A DNA stretch of 64,000 nt, from contig NZ_JACHYC010000006.1 of assembly GCF_014192575.1 (NCBI RefSeq), forward strand, positions 1-64,000, written 5' to 3'. How positions within the stretch are numbered: position 1 is the first letter of the stretch; each line of letters opens with the position of its first letter. This document shows positions 42,535 through 54,148 of the stretch, piece after piece. Position numbers and translations under genes: made by a program. The notes beneath the pieces were generated by a model. The model was not told the DNA's origin and ran no database searches. It saw only the letters and a program-made list of their open reading frames with translations. Origin of the DNA: Variovorax sp. Sphag1AA (GTDB lineage: Bacteria > Pseudomonadota > Gammaproteobacteria > Burkholderiales > Burkholderiaceae_C).

Positions 42535-44320
42535 TTCTGTACTGGCGAATGCGGTAGGCCTTGGCATTGTCTTTCTCGTAGATCAGCGCGAACTGCTCGC
42601 TGAAGCCGGGCTGCGCCTCCAGGTAGGTCGCGGTTGGCAGCGACACGGCAATCGCCTCGAAGCCTTTTTCGGCAAGCTTTCGCGCATAGTCCGCGGGAGG
42701 GAAGATGATGAAGTCCGAGTAGCGCCACGGCCCGAGCGCGTCGCCCCAGACCGGGCTCGGACCATAGTAGGTCGCCTCGCTCAGCGCGATCTGGTAGACG
42801 CGGCCCGTCGCATGCTCGCGCAGGTAGTTCATCACCGCGTAGCCCGGCACGTTCTTGCGGAGGAACGCTTCGCGCTGTTCGGGTGTGGTCGCGATCATCG
42901 ACACCTTCTCTCGCGTCTTGTGAAAGACAACGCCGGCCCCAACCACCAGCAGCAGGATGGCGAGCCACCGACCCACTCGGTCGAGCCCGCCGCTGCGGTC
43001 GCGCTCGGGCATCGTCTGGCGCAACTTGGCGGCGATGCCGCCGAACACCGTCTGCCAACCCACGGCCGCCGTCAGCGCAAGCATCGGAAAGGAGGGAACC
43101 AGGTAGCGCGGATAGCGCGAAGTGAGAGTCCAGACGAAAAGCGAATAGATGCAGAACACCGTCGCGGCCCGCAACGCGGCGGAGCGCTTCCAGTGCGCGC
43201 TGAAGGGCACCGCCAGCACCGCCCAGATCAGCGGGGTCGGCAGCGAGGCGTGGTCGCGCACGTCCTGCAGTTGCTGGTGGTAGTCCGAGGCGTTCCAGTT
43301 GGTGAAGCCGAACACGCGCGCGCCGATCGGGTTGAAGGGATCGCCGGTCATGATCGCGTTGCGGGCATACCAGTAGATGCAGGGGATCAGGAAGCAAAGC
43401 AGCGCCACCGCCAGCACGCGCGGACGGCGCTCGTGCCAGAGCACGAACACGCCCAGCAAGGGCAGCACCGTCAGTGCCTGGTATTTCGAGCCGACCGCGA
43501 TGCCAAGGAAGAACGCCGAGAGCGCGAGCCAGCGTGCGCCCTGGGGCGACGGCGATTCGCGCCACCACCACAGCGCCGCACAGGCTGCGATCACCATCAG
43601 CGCGACGCTGGTGTCGATCAGCGCGCCCGTGTAGTCGCCCATGCCGAGCCAGATCGCCGCGCCCACGCAGGCCACCACGCGATTGATGTGCATGACGCCG
43701 AGCCGGTAGACGATGAGCACCGAGGTCCAGCCCGCGAGCGCATTGAGCAGGTGCGGGAACACATCGTTGCCGTTGCCGACCATCAGCGCACCGGCATAGA
43801 GCAGGTTGTAGTTGTACGGAAACCAGGGATAACGCAGCCACTCGTAGATGCCGAGCTTGCCGCTGTGCGCCACTTCGCGGGCATACGGCAGGTGGTACAT
43901 CAGCTCGTCGAATACGGCCGGCGGCGCGAGCGGCGCAGCCAGCGTCATGACTGCGAGCAGCACGAGGGCGATCATCCCCGTCTTCTCGAGCCAGGACAGC
44001 GCCGGGGGCACCTCGCGCATGCGCACCTGGCGCAGCCACGACGGGAGCTGCGGAATCGCCACCACGACACCGAGCGCGACCATTGCCACGACGACCGTCG
44101 GCGTGAACCAGCCCACGATGCCGAAAGCCTGGAAGACGCAGATGAAGATCCCGATGCCGGTCGTGATGGCCATCGCCGCCTCGAGCCAGACATCAGGACG
44201 CGCCGGCGCGCCGAAGCGAACGAGCACTGCCCGCCCGAAGCCCCAGCAGCTGGCGACAAAAACCACCAGCGCCGCATAGTGCGCGGCTGCAAACATCAAC
44301 TCTTGAATAGGAATCCCCAC
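42518..44320 (-). CDS. GT39/ArnT-like membrane glycosyltransferase
   Basis: 600 residues with about 12-13 membrane helices and a soluble C-terminal domain from about residue 460. The first periplasmic loop contains an acidic motif in PPAVFDELMYHLPYAREVA, the position where ArnT/PMT-type enzymes keep catalytic Asp/Glu residues. It probably transfers the lipid-linked sugar made by the GT2 protein and flipped by GtrA onto a surface acceptor such as lipid A, O-antigen or protein. The acceptor is unknown. It begins 30 bases after the metH stop; no terminator with a U-run separates them. Confidence 0.82.
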   Translation of the reverse strand: MGIPIQELMFAAAHYAALVVFVASCWGFGRAVLVRFGAPARPDVWLEAAMAITTGIGIFICVFQAFGIVGWFTPTVVVAMVALGVVVAIPQLPSWLRQVRMREVPPALSWLEKTGMIALVLLAVMTLAAPLAPPAVFDELMYHLPYAREVAHSGKLGIYEWLRYPWFPYNYNLLYAGALMVGNGNDVFPHLLNALAGWTSVLIVYRLGVMHINRVVACVGAAIWLGMGDYTGALIDTSVALMVIAACAALWWWRESPSPQGARWLALSAFFLGIAVGSKYQALTVLPLLGVFVLWHERRPRVLAVALLCFLIPCIYWYARNAIMTGDPFNPIGARVFGFTNWNASDYHQQLQDVRDHASLPTPLIWAVLAVPFSAHWKRSAALRAATVFCIYSLFVWTLTSRYPRYLVPSFPMLALTAAVGWQTVFGGIAAKLRQTMPERDRSGGLDRVGRWLAILLLVVGAGVVFHKTREKVSMIATTPEQREAFLRKNVPGYAVMNYLREHATGRVYQIALSEATYYGPSPVWGDALGPWRYSDFIIFPPADYARKLAEKGFEAIAVSLPTATYLEAQPGFSEQFALIYEKDNAKAYRIRQYRNDRAP

Positions 44321-44350
44321 CGCCGGCCTTCTTTTCGCCGGCCCATCAAA

Positions 44351-47101
<2,751 letters not shown>

Positions 47102-47126
47102 GCGCTCACCTGGAAAGTCGGGATCA

Positions 47127-47222
47127 GGCGAGCGTCGTTGCAATCCATTCGGTGGAAGCCCAAGCCTGACGCGGGCGCACTACGTGGGATACGAGGGCGG
47201 CGGCGCTGCAACGCTCCTTGGG
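47127..47222 (-). promoter_or_regulatory. S-adenosylhomocysteine (SAH) riboswitch
   Basis: Reading leftward, AAGGAGCGTTGCAGC (47219-47205), CAGGCTTGGG (47168-47159) and GCAACGACGCTCGC (47141-47128) reproduce the three conserved blocks of the SAH aptamer in order. GAGCG and TTGC of the first block pair with CGCTC and GCAA of the third. It ends about 26 bases before the metH start with a GGTGAG ribosome-binding site between. SAH riboswitches turn genes on when SAH accumulates, fitting methionine regeneration. No other RNA class fits these blocks. Confidence 0.85.
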
Positions 47223-47234
47223 GAGCCGCGGATT

Positions 47235-47672
47235 TTACGCCGGCTGGGCTTCCCCGGCCGCTGCTGCGGGCAGGCCGAAGAGCATGTCGAACGTCCAGTT
47301 GAAGACGAAGGTGTAGATCAGGAAGAACACGACGAGGCCCAGGTCCATCACCAGCGCTTCCCAGAGGCTGACGTTCAGCCACCAGGCGAAAACCGGCACC
47401 AGGAAAGCGACGAGACCGCCCTCGAAGCCGATCGCGTGCGCAATGCGGCGCTTGACGCTGCGGCCACGCGTGGCCTGGCGGGACTCCCAGCGCTCGAAAA
47501 GGGCATTGAAGGTCAGGTTCCACAACACCGCGATGACCGAAGCAATCACCGCCACGACGCCCGAATGGCCCATGCCCTGGCCGGACATCAGTGCCAACCC
47601 CGCGCTGGCCGCCACGATGGCGATGCCTTCGTAGAGGGTGATGTAGACCACACGACGCTTGAGCCCTTGCAT
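47235..47672 (-). CDS. PACE-family efflux transporter
   Basis: 145 residues from ATG 47672 (QGLKRRVVYITLYEGIAIV), the usual start and length; the frame stays open 23 codons further but without homology. Four membrane helices arranged as two bacterial-transmembrane-pair repeats: conserved E in LYEGIAI, NLTFNALFERWE in the first repeat, and FVFNWTFDMLFG in the second. PACE proteins such as AceI export biocides like chlorhexidine and short diamines. It is divergent from the LysR gene, its likely regulator. It lies just before the metH riboswitch but the short leader between (12 bases) suggests some read-through. Confidence 0.88.
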   Translation of the reverse strand: MQGLKRRVVYITLYEGIAIVAASAGLALMSGQGMGHSGVVAVIASVIAVLWNLTFNALFERWESRQATRGRSVKRRIAHAIGFEGGLVAFLVPVFAWWLNVSLWEALVMDLGLVVFFLIYTFVFNWTFDMLFGLPAAAAGEAQPA

Positions 47673-47743
47673 GAAATCGATCCCGTTCTGGTTGCTGTTG
47701 GGGCGAGACTTTATGTTTTGATTGCTGACACTTAAAGTCATCT

Positions 47744-47764
47744 TCTTTCAGATTTATTGAAAGA
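47744..47764. promoter_or_regulatory. LysR-type operator candidate
   Basis: TCTTTCA-N7-TGAAAGA, a perfect 7-base inverted repeat in the spacer between the PACE gene and the lysR gene. It contains the T-N11-A pattern (T47748, A47760) expected for LysR-type binding and sits just upstream of the lysR start at 47773, well placed for autoregulation. Confidence 0.5.
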
Positions 47765-47772
47765 TCAGCGCC

Positions 47773-48660
47773 ATGAGCTTTTCGAGCGAGAACGTGGAGG
47801 TCTTCCTGGCGGTCATCGACCACGGATCGTTCTCGGCAGCGGCACGGGCGCTGGGGCGGGTGCCGTCGGCGGTCAGCATGGCGATCGCCAACCTCGAAGC
47901 GGAACTGGACCTGCAGCTCTTCGACCGCAGAGGCCGGGAGCCGCAGCCGACCGCTGCCGCCCGCTCGCTGGAGCCGCAGGCGCGGTTGCTTGCGTCGCAG
48001 CTCAAGCAGTTGCAGGTGCAGGCGCTAGCGTTGACGCAGGGGCTCGAAGATCGCCTGACGCTTGCCATCGCGCCCGAACTGCTGGCGGCGCCCTGGAGCG
48101 GCGCCCTGGCGGCCCTGGCGCAGGAATACCCGTTGTTGGAGGTCGAGGTGCTGGCTGCGCCGCAAGCCGACGCACTGGCACTGCTGCACGGCGGGCGCGC
48201 ACAGCTCGCGTTGGTCTTCGAGCGGCCCAGCCTCGACGGCCGCGAGGGCTTTCAGGAAGTCGCCAACGACACCATGGTCGCCGTGATGGCGCCCGACCAT
48301 CCGGTACTCGCGGCGGCCGGTGGACGACTCCGCGAGGCGCACCTGACGACCACGCGGCAGATCGTCGTGGCGGGGCGCGACCTGGCGACCAGCGACCCAC
48401 GTTTCGTCTTTGCGCGACATGTCTGGCGCACGGACAACGCGCTCGCCGCGCTGAGCCTGATCACCGCCGGACTGGGTTGGGGCTGGCTGCCGCGCAATTT
48501 CGCGCGCCCGCATGTCGCGGCGGGTGCGCTGATCGAGATCCCGTTCGAGAACCTCTCGAACGGACTCGATCTGTGGGTGGACGTGGTGTGGTCCCGCGAA
48601 CGCCCGCTGGGACTCGGTGCCCAGCGCTTCGTGGAACTGATCGCCCGGAAGAAGGACTGA
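47773..48660 (+). CDS. LysR-family transcriptional regulator
   Basis: 295 residues. The winged helix at residues 1-60 (VEVFLAVIDHGSFSAAARALGRVPSAVSMAIANLEAEL) is standard, with the effector-binding domain from about residue 88. Divergent from the PACE efflux gene with a 100-base spacer that holds an inverted repeat, so it likely controls efflux and itself, as AceR does for aceI. The inducer is unknown. Confidence 0.9.
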   Translation: MSFSSENVEVFLAVIDHGSFSAAARALGRVPSAVSMAIANLEAELDLQLFDRRGREPQPTAAARSLEPQARLLASQLKQLQVQALALTQGLEDRLTLAIAPELLAAPWSGALAALAQEYPLLEVEVLAAPQADALALLHGGRAQLALVFERPSLDGREGFQEVANDTMVAVMAPDHPVLAAAGGRLREAHLTTTRQIVVAGRDLATSDPRFVFARHVWRTDNALAALSLITAGLGWGWLPRNFARPHVAAGALIEIPFENLSNGLDLWVDVVWSRERPLGLGAQRFVELIARKKD

Positions 48661-48669
48661 GTTCGCGAA

Positions 48670-49502
48670 TCAGCGATCGCCGTGGCCGCGCCCTTGGCCG
48701 CGGTCACCACCGCCGCCGCGGTCATTGCCGCCGCCGTGGTCGCCGCGGCCACCACCCTCGCCACGCCCCCGATGGTTGCCCTGGTCGCCGCCACGGCCGT
48801 GCCCACCGTCGTGATCGCCGCGCGGCCGACCGGGATTCCAGTCCGGACGGCCCGGCCCGCCGGGGCGGAAGCCGTGATCCGGCGCTGGCGGACGGATCCC
48901 GGCGGGCGGCATTGGCGGCCGGTGACCCGGATCCACCGGCGGACGGATGCCCGCCGGCGGTGGCGGCCTGAAGGCCGGTGCGGGTGGCCGGACGCCCGCG
49001 GGCGGGCGATAGCCAGGGCCATACCCCGGCCAGGGATTCGGCCGCCATGCCGGAACCGGCGCCGGCAGCGGACGCCATCCGGGCATCGGCGGCGGTGGCG
49101 GCCTGCCGCCCCACCAGCGGGGCTGGTTGTACCAGGGGCGATCGCGGTAGTAATCGCCCCAGTAGCTGCCGATCGCGAAGGTCACGATCGGCACGCCGAT
49201 GACCGCGCCATACGTGGCCAGCGGCACGTGCTGCTCTTCGTACGCGTAGTCGAGGCTGCCGCATAGGCCCAACCGCGAAGGCCATCGGGCAGCACGACGT
49301 CGCACCAGGCAAAGCCCGCCGTGCAGCCCATCACCTGCAGCGGCTGTCCGGGCATCAACGTCGCGACGAGCGGATACGAACTCGAAGGGCCAGCCCGAAG
49401 ATTGACGCTGCCCCGCGTGAAGGCCTGCTGAGCCGCCGCGGCCATCGGTAGCGAAAGTGCGATGGCGCAAGTGCCGATCCATCGCCAAGTCTGTTTTTGC
49501 AT
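48670..49502 (-). pseudogene. secreted SH3-domain protein with Pro/Gly-rich tail, interrupted by a frameshift
   Basis: Starting at ATG 49502 there is a signal peptide (ending AAAAQQ) and a bacterial SH3 domain (SVNLRAGPSSSYPLVATLMPG to VVLPDGLRGWAYA). The frame then fails near 49256-49264. One frame over, the sequence continues as GSLDYAYEEQHVPLATYGAVIG, a short hydrophobic stretch (GVPIVTFAIGSYWGDYYRD) and a 140-residue tail rich in Pro, then Gly, Asp, His and Arg. Adding one base (GCGGC to GCGGGC) restores a single 277-residue protein. It is either a real frameshift mutation or a sequencing error in a GC-rich run. Convergent with the lysR gene. Confidence 0.75.
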
Positions 49503-49672
49503 GTATGGAGATCCTTTGCGGGTCAGGTTAGGTGGGCCGCATTGGCGGTGTCAATCGGACACGGCCGTTCATTGACAACGTCGGGACGGCCCCCGTCGTG
49601 CACCTTCGCAAACTTTGGAAAGCCTCTTCACCTCGGCTTCACATGCCGAGAACGGACGCAAAAGCTGCGTCC

Positions 49673-50719
49673 TCAGGCCGCTTCGCGATAGAACCCGGCC
49701 GCGTTCAGCTTGCGCCCGGGCACGGGCAGCACCGCTTGCCCGATCGCAGCGATGTGCTCTGGCGTGGTGCCGCAGCAACCGCCCACGATGTTCACCAGGC
49801 CTTCGGCTGCGAACTCGTGCAGCAGGCGCGAGGTCACGTCCGGCGTTTCGTCGAAGCCGGTCTCGCTCATCGGGTTGGGCAGGCCGGCGTTCGGATAGCA
49901 GCTGATGAAGGTGTCATCCGCAACGCGCGCGAGTTCTTGGATGTAGGGTCGCATCAGCGCCGCGCCCAATGCGCAGTTCAATCCGATCGCGAGCGGCTGT
50001 GCATGGCGCACGCTGTGCCAGAAGGCAGTCACCGTCTGGCCGCTGAGGATTCGTCCGGAGGCATCGGTCACCGTGCCGCTGATGATGATCGGCAAACGCT
50101 CGCCGCTGGCCTCGAAGTACTCGTCGATCGCGAACAGCGCGGCCTTGGCGTTGAGCGTGTCGAAGATCGTCTCGACCAGCAGCACGTCCGAGCCACCCTG
50201 CACCAGCGCCTCGACCTGCTCGTAGTAGGACTCGCGCAATTCTTCGAAAGTGACGTTGCGCGCTCCCGGATCGTTGACGTCGGGGCTGATGCTCGCGGTC
50301 TTCGGCGTCGGGCCCAATGCGCCGGCCACGAAGCGCGGCTTGTTGGGCGTGCTGAACTTGTCGCAGGCGGCACGTGCGAGCTTCGCAGATTCGAAGTTCA
50401 TTTCGCGCGCGAGGTCGGCCATCTTGTAGTCCTCCTGCGCGATGCGGGTCGCGCCGAAGGTGTTGGTCTCGATGAGGTCGGCGCCGGCCGCCAGATAGCC
50501 TTCGTGGATGTCGCGGATCACGTCGGGCCGCGTGAGCGACAGCAGCTCGTTGTTGCCCTTCACGTCGCGCGGGAAGTCCTTGAAGCGCTCGCCGCGGTAT
50601 TGCTCCTCGGTGAGCTTGAAGCGCTGGATCATCGTGCCCATCGCGCCATCGAGGATGGCGATGCGTTGGGCGAGGATCTCGGGCAGCTTCTGGGCGCGGG
50701 TGTAGGCGATGGGCTTCAT
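49673..50719 (-). CDS. metH: methionine synthase homocysteine-binding subunit (MetH N-terminal part)
   Basis: 348 residues forming only the homocysteine S-methyltransferase barrel. Zinc ligands are in IGLNCALGA and VGGCCGTTP (Cys-Cys), with [10 protein letters not shown] and [16 protein letters not shown] as family marks. It takes the methyl group from cobalamin carried by the 916-residue partner at 44351-47101 and makes methionine. The two halves are 2.6 kb apart with three unrelated genes between, and this one has no riboswitch; it lies 54 bases after the hisC-like gene. Confidence 0.93.
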   Translation of the reverse strand: MKPIAYTRAQKLPEILAQRIAILDGAMGTMIQRFKLTEEQYRGERFKDFPRDVKGNNELLSLTRPDVIRDIHEGYLAAGADLIETNTFGATRIAQEDYKMADLAREMNFESAKLARAACDKFSTPNKPRFVAGALGPTPKTASISPDVNDPGARNVTFEELRESYYEQVEALVQGGSDVLLVETIFDTLNAKAALFAIDEYFEASGERLPIIISGTVTDASGRILSGQTVTAFWHSVRHAQPLAIGLNCALGAALMRPYIQELARVADDTFISCYPNAGLPNPMSETGFDETPDVTSRLLHEFAAEGLVNIVGGCCGTTPEHIAAIGQAVLPVPGRKLNAAGFYREAA

Positions 50720-50773
50720 GGGACGCGATTGTAGAAAGCGCCCTCCGGCCCGACGCGGTGGCGGGTCTTGTCG

Positions 50774-51901
50774 CTACGCCGCGAGCATGTCGCGCAGTGC
50801 GTCCACGAAGCGGGCGTTGTCCTCCGCAGTGCCGATCGACACGCGGATGAAGCTCTCGAAGCCCGGCTCCTTCCACGGCTTGACGATGATGCCGCGCGAA
50901 AGCAGGGCTTCGTTGACCGGCGCATTCGGCCGCGCCAGATCGATGAACAGGAAGTTGGCTGCCGACGGCGCGATGCGCATTCCTGGCCATGCCAGCGCAC
51001 GAAGCTGCTGCACCAGCACTTCGCGCTGCTTCACAGTTTCTTCGACCGCCTGTGCCATGAAAGCTTCGTCGCCCCATGCAGCAAGCGCTGCGGCCTGCGC
51101 CGCCTCGTTGACGTTGAACGGCGTGCGAACGCGGTCCAGCCACTGGATGAGCGCAGCGTCCGACGCGATGCCATAGCCGACACGCAGCCCCGCGAGCCCC
51201 CAGGCCTTCGAGAAGGTGCGCAGCACGATCCACGGACGCGACTGCTCGCGCAGCATCGCCAGCGCATCGGGAAACCCGCTGGCGAGGCGCGCGTACTCGT
51301 AGTAGGCCTCGTCGATCACCAGTAGCGTGCCGGCTGGCGTGGCTTCGAGCAGGCGGGCAAGGGCCTTCGCATCGAACATGCAGCCCACCGGGTTCGAGGG
51401 ATTGGCAATCATGGCCACCTTCGGCCCGCGCGCCAGCGCCTCGCACCAGGCATCGAGATCGAACTCCAGCGCCGGCGTGAGCGCCAGCAGTTCGACCTTC
51501 GCGCCCATCATGCGCGGATAGATCTCGTGCAGGCCGAATGCCGGCCGCTGCGTGAGTACGCGGTCGCCGGGCGACAGGAAGGCCTGGCAAAGCATCTGCA
51601 GGATCGACTCGGAGCCGTTGCCGATAACGATCTGCTCCGCGCGGGCGCCGGTGCGTTCGGCGATCGCTGCGCGCAGTGCGGTGCAGTTCGCATCCGGGTA
51701 CGTACCCACGCGCAGCGCGAGATCAGCCAAGGCCCGCCCCACCATCGGACTCGCACCGAATGGGTTCTCGTTGCTCGCAAGACGTGCGATGTGGTCGACA
51801 CCGTAGCGCGAGCGCACGGACTCCGACGACAGGCCGGCGTTGTAGGGCGGCAGGCCCGGGACTTCGGGGCGGACGAGTTCCTGGATAGCGGATGCGTTCA
51901 T
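50774..51901 (-). CDS. HisC-like PLP-dependent aminotransferase
   Basis: 375 residues from ATG 51901, the length of histidinol-phosphate aminotransferases. PLP-binding residues are seen: Lys232 in RTFSKAWGLAGLRVG, NPSNPVG (168-173), and the ASNENPFGAS start motif at 42-51. It could make histidinol phosphate, but it is linked to the hut operon (23 bases after hutG), where a biosynthetic hisC would be odd. An aromatic or imidazole-pyruvate aminotransferase in histidine catabolism is a fair alternative. Sequence alone does not decide. Confidence 0.82.
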   Translation of the reverse strand: MNASAIQELVRPEVPGLPPYNAGLSSESVRSRYGVDHIARLASNENPFGASPMVGRALADLALRVGTYPDANCTALRAAIAERTGARAEQIVIGNGSESILQMLCQAFLSPGDRVLTQRPAFGLHEIYPRMMGAKVELLALTPALEFDLDAWCEALARGPKVAMIANPSNPVGCMFDAKALARLLEATPAGTLLVIDEAYYEYARLASGFPDALAMLREQSRPWIVLRTFSKAWGLAGLRVGYGIASDAALIQWLDRVRTPFNVNEAAQAAALAAWGDEAFMAQAVEETVKQREVLVQQLRALAWPGMRIAPSAANFLFIDLARPNAPVNEALLSRGIIVKPWKEPGFESFIRVSIGTAEDNARFVDALRDMLAA

Positions 51902-51924
51902 GAATAGAGAGCCTTTGCGAACGT

Positions 51925-52743
51925 TCAAGACCGGCGCGATTCGACGAACTGCAGCACCGCCTCGAGCATGCGCCGCACATGCGGCTGCACGCGCGCCGCA
52001 ACCTCGGGCAGGTAGTCGAAGGGCAATGCTTCCTGCATGTAGCTGCACTGCGTCATCTCGAGCTGCACCGCGTGCACACCCTGCGCGGGCTGCCCGTGGT
52101 GGCGCGTGATGTATCCGCCAGTGAAGCGGCCGTTGAGCACGCCGGTGAAACCGGTCGCTTCCTTGGCGATGCCGAGCAGCGTCTGCGCGAGCGCCGGATC
52201 GCAGCTTGCGCCTTGCGCGGTGCCGAGGTTCAGGTCGGGCAGCTTGCCTTCGAAGAATCGCGGCAGCACCGAGCGGATCGAATGCGCATCCCACAGCGCC
52301 GCGACGCCATGCTGTGCCTTGATGCGCGCCAGTTCGTCGGCGAGCTGCCGGTGATAGGGCTGCCAGATGGCTTCGCGGCGCGCGGCAATCTCGGCCTCGT
52401 CCGGAACGTCGCCCGCAGCGTAGAGCGGCGTGTCGTCGAAGGTATCGACCGGGCACAGTCCCGTGACGCTCTGCCCCGGATACAGGCTTGCGCCATCCGG
52501 CGGCCGATTTAGATCAACGACGTAGCGCGAGTGCGTCGCGATCAGCACCGACGCGCCCAGTTCGTCCGCGAAGTCGTAGAGGCGTTCGAGATGCCAGTCG
52601 GTGTCAGGCACCTGGCGTGCTTCGTCGGTCAAGCGCGCAGCGAGTTGCGGCGGCACGTGGGTGCCGACATGCGGCATCGAGATCAGCAGGGGACGCGTTC
52701 CGCGACGAAAGCGGAATGGCGGCTCATTGGTGGTGAAAGACAT
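51925..52743 (-). CDS. hutG: N-formylglutamate deformylase
   Basis: 272 residues from ATG 52743. It hydrolyses N-formylglutamate to glutamate and formate, the last step of the five-step hut route. Family motifs are LLISMPHVGTHVP (first metal His), ATHSRYVVDLNRPPDG and ALWDAHSIRSVLPRFFEG, with RFTGGYITRHHG near the C-terminus. It begins 4 bases after the hutF stop. Presence with hutF marks the formylglutamate branch, not the direct formiminoglutamase. Confidence 0.93.
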   Translation of the reverse strand: MSFTTNEPPFRFRRGTRPLLISMPHVGTHVPPQLAARLTDEARQVPDTDWHLERLYDFADELGASVLIATHSRYVVDLNRPPDGASLYPGQSVTGLCPVDTFDDTPLYAAGDVPDEAEIAARREAIWQPYHRQLADELARIKAQHGVAALWDAHSIRSVLPRFFEGKLPDLNLGTAQGASCDPALAQTLLGIAKEATGFTGVLNGRFTGGYITRHHGQPAQGVHAVQLEMTQCSYMQEALPFDYLPEVAARVQPHVRRMLEAVLQFVESRRS

Positions 52744-52747
52744 GAAG

Positions 52748-54148
52748 TCAGTCCTTGGCAAGAAGTTGGCTGCGTACGTCGACGAAAGCCGACGCGGCCT
52801 CGCGATGCAGGGCGTGGCGGGCGCCGCTCACGCGCGCCTGCCCTGCGACGTACACCGAATCGAGAGCAGAGGTGCGATGGCTTGCGAACACATGCGACGA
52901 CAGCATCTCAGGCGCGGAAAGCCCTTGCAGGGCGACATGCGACGAATCCAGCACTACGAAGTCGGCCCGCTGGCCCACTGCGAGCCCACCGATCGGGCGG
53001 CCCGCGGCCTGCGCGCCGCCCTGCACGGCAGAAATCGTCAGCGCGGTTGCGACCTCGCGATGCGCCGCATCGGCGCCCACGTTGCGCTGGCGCGTGGAGA
53101 GGCGCTGGCCGTACTCCAGCATCATCAGTTCCTCGGCCGCATTCACGCAGGCATGGCTGTCCGAGCCCACGCCCCAGCGGCCACCGGCCGCGCGCCATGC
53201 GTTGAAGTCAAAGATGCCATCGCCGAGATTGGCTTCGGTGGTCAGGCACAAGCCCGCAACCGCACCACTGGCCGCCGCGCGCCGGTATTCGTCGGCGTCC
53301 ATGTGCGTGGCGTGAACGAGGCACCAGCGCGCATCGACCGGCGCATGGTCGAGCAGCCACGCGACCGGCCGCTGGCCGCTCCAGGCGAGGCATGCATCGA
53401 CCTCGCCGGTCTGCTCCGCGATATGGATGTGCACCGGCGCGGAAGGGTCGATCGCATCGAGACCCGCCAGTGCATCGCGCAGTCCCTCTGGCGGAACCGC
53501 ACGCAGCGAATGCGGCGCGAGGCCGAGACGTGCGCCCTGCTCTTCGCACGCAGGACGCAGGCGTTCGAGCAACCGAAGCATCGAATCGGTCGAGCGGATG
53601 AAGCGCCGCTGGCCTTCGCTTGGCGCGCGTCCGCCAAAGCCGCTGGTCTGATAGAGCACCGGCAGCAGCGTCAGCCCGATGCCGGCGCGCTTGGCCGCAC
53701 GTAGCAACGCGAGCGAGAGTTCTGCGTCATCGGCGTACGGCTTGCCATCCGCATCGTGATGCAGGTAGTGGAACTCGCACACCGAGGTGTAGCCCGCTTC
53801 GAGCATCTCGACGTAGAGCCAGGTCGCGATTGCCTCAACCTGTTCCGGCGAGATCTTCGCGGCGAAGCGGTACATCAGCGTGCGCCAGCTCCAGAAGCTG
53901 TCCTGCGCTTCGCCGCGGAACTCGGTCAGGCCGGCGAATGCGCGCTGGAAGGCGTGCGAATGCAGATTGGGTATGCCGGGCAGCACCGGTCCGATAGCGC
54001 GCGGGGCGTCACCCTTCGCATCGATACCAGGCGTCACGGCCGACAGCTTGCCTGTGTCATCCCATTCGAGCAGGACGTCGCGCGCCCAGCCTGTGGGCAG
54101 CAGTGCATCGGCTGCAAAGAGCCGGCGTGAAGATGCGGCGTCAGGCAA
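52748..54148 (-). CDS. hutF: formimidoylglutamate deiminase
   Basis: 466 residues when started at TTG 54148, which has a perfect AGGAGG six bases upstream; ATG starts in this frame are either far upstream inside hutI or too far in. It deiminates N-formimino-glutamate to N-formylglutamate and ammonia. The amidohydrolase fold shows metal ligands [24 protein letters not shown] and [11 protein letters not shown]. Its start overlaps hutI by eight bases. The product goes to HutG. Confidence 0.93.
   Translation of the reverse strand: MPDAASSRRLFAADALLPTGWARDVLLEWDDTGKLSAVTPGIDAKGDAPRAIGPVLPGIPNLHSHAFQRAFAGLTEFRGEAQDSFWSWRTLMYRFAAKISPEQVEAIATWLYVEMLEAGYTSVCEFHYLHHDADGKPYADDAELSLALLRAAKRAGIGLTLLPVLYQTSGFGGRAPSEGQRRFIRSTDSMLRLLERLRPACEEQGARLGLAPHSLRAVPPEGLRDALAGLDAIDPSAPVHIHIAEQTGEVDACLAWSGQRPVAWLLDHAPVDARWCLVHATHMDADEYRRAAASGAVAGLCLTTEANLGDGIFDFNAWRAAGGRWGVGSDSHACVNAAEELMMLEYGQRLSTRQRNVGADAAHREVATALTISAVQGGAQAAGRPIGGLAVGQRADFVVLDSSHVALQGLSAPEMLSSHVFASHRTSALDSVYVAGQARVSGARHALHREAASAFVDVRSQLLAKD

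Noticed and set aside
47102-47143. TTG start extending metH by 14 codons
   Set aside because: The added sequence overlaps the conserved third block of the SAH riboswitch; ATG 47101 follows a suitable ribosome-binding site.
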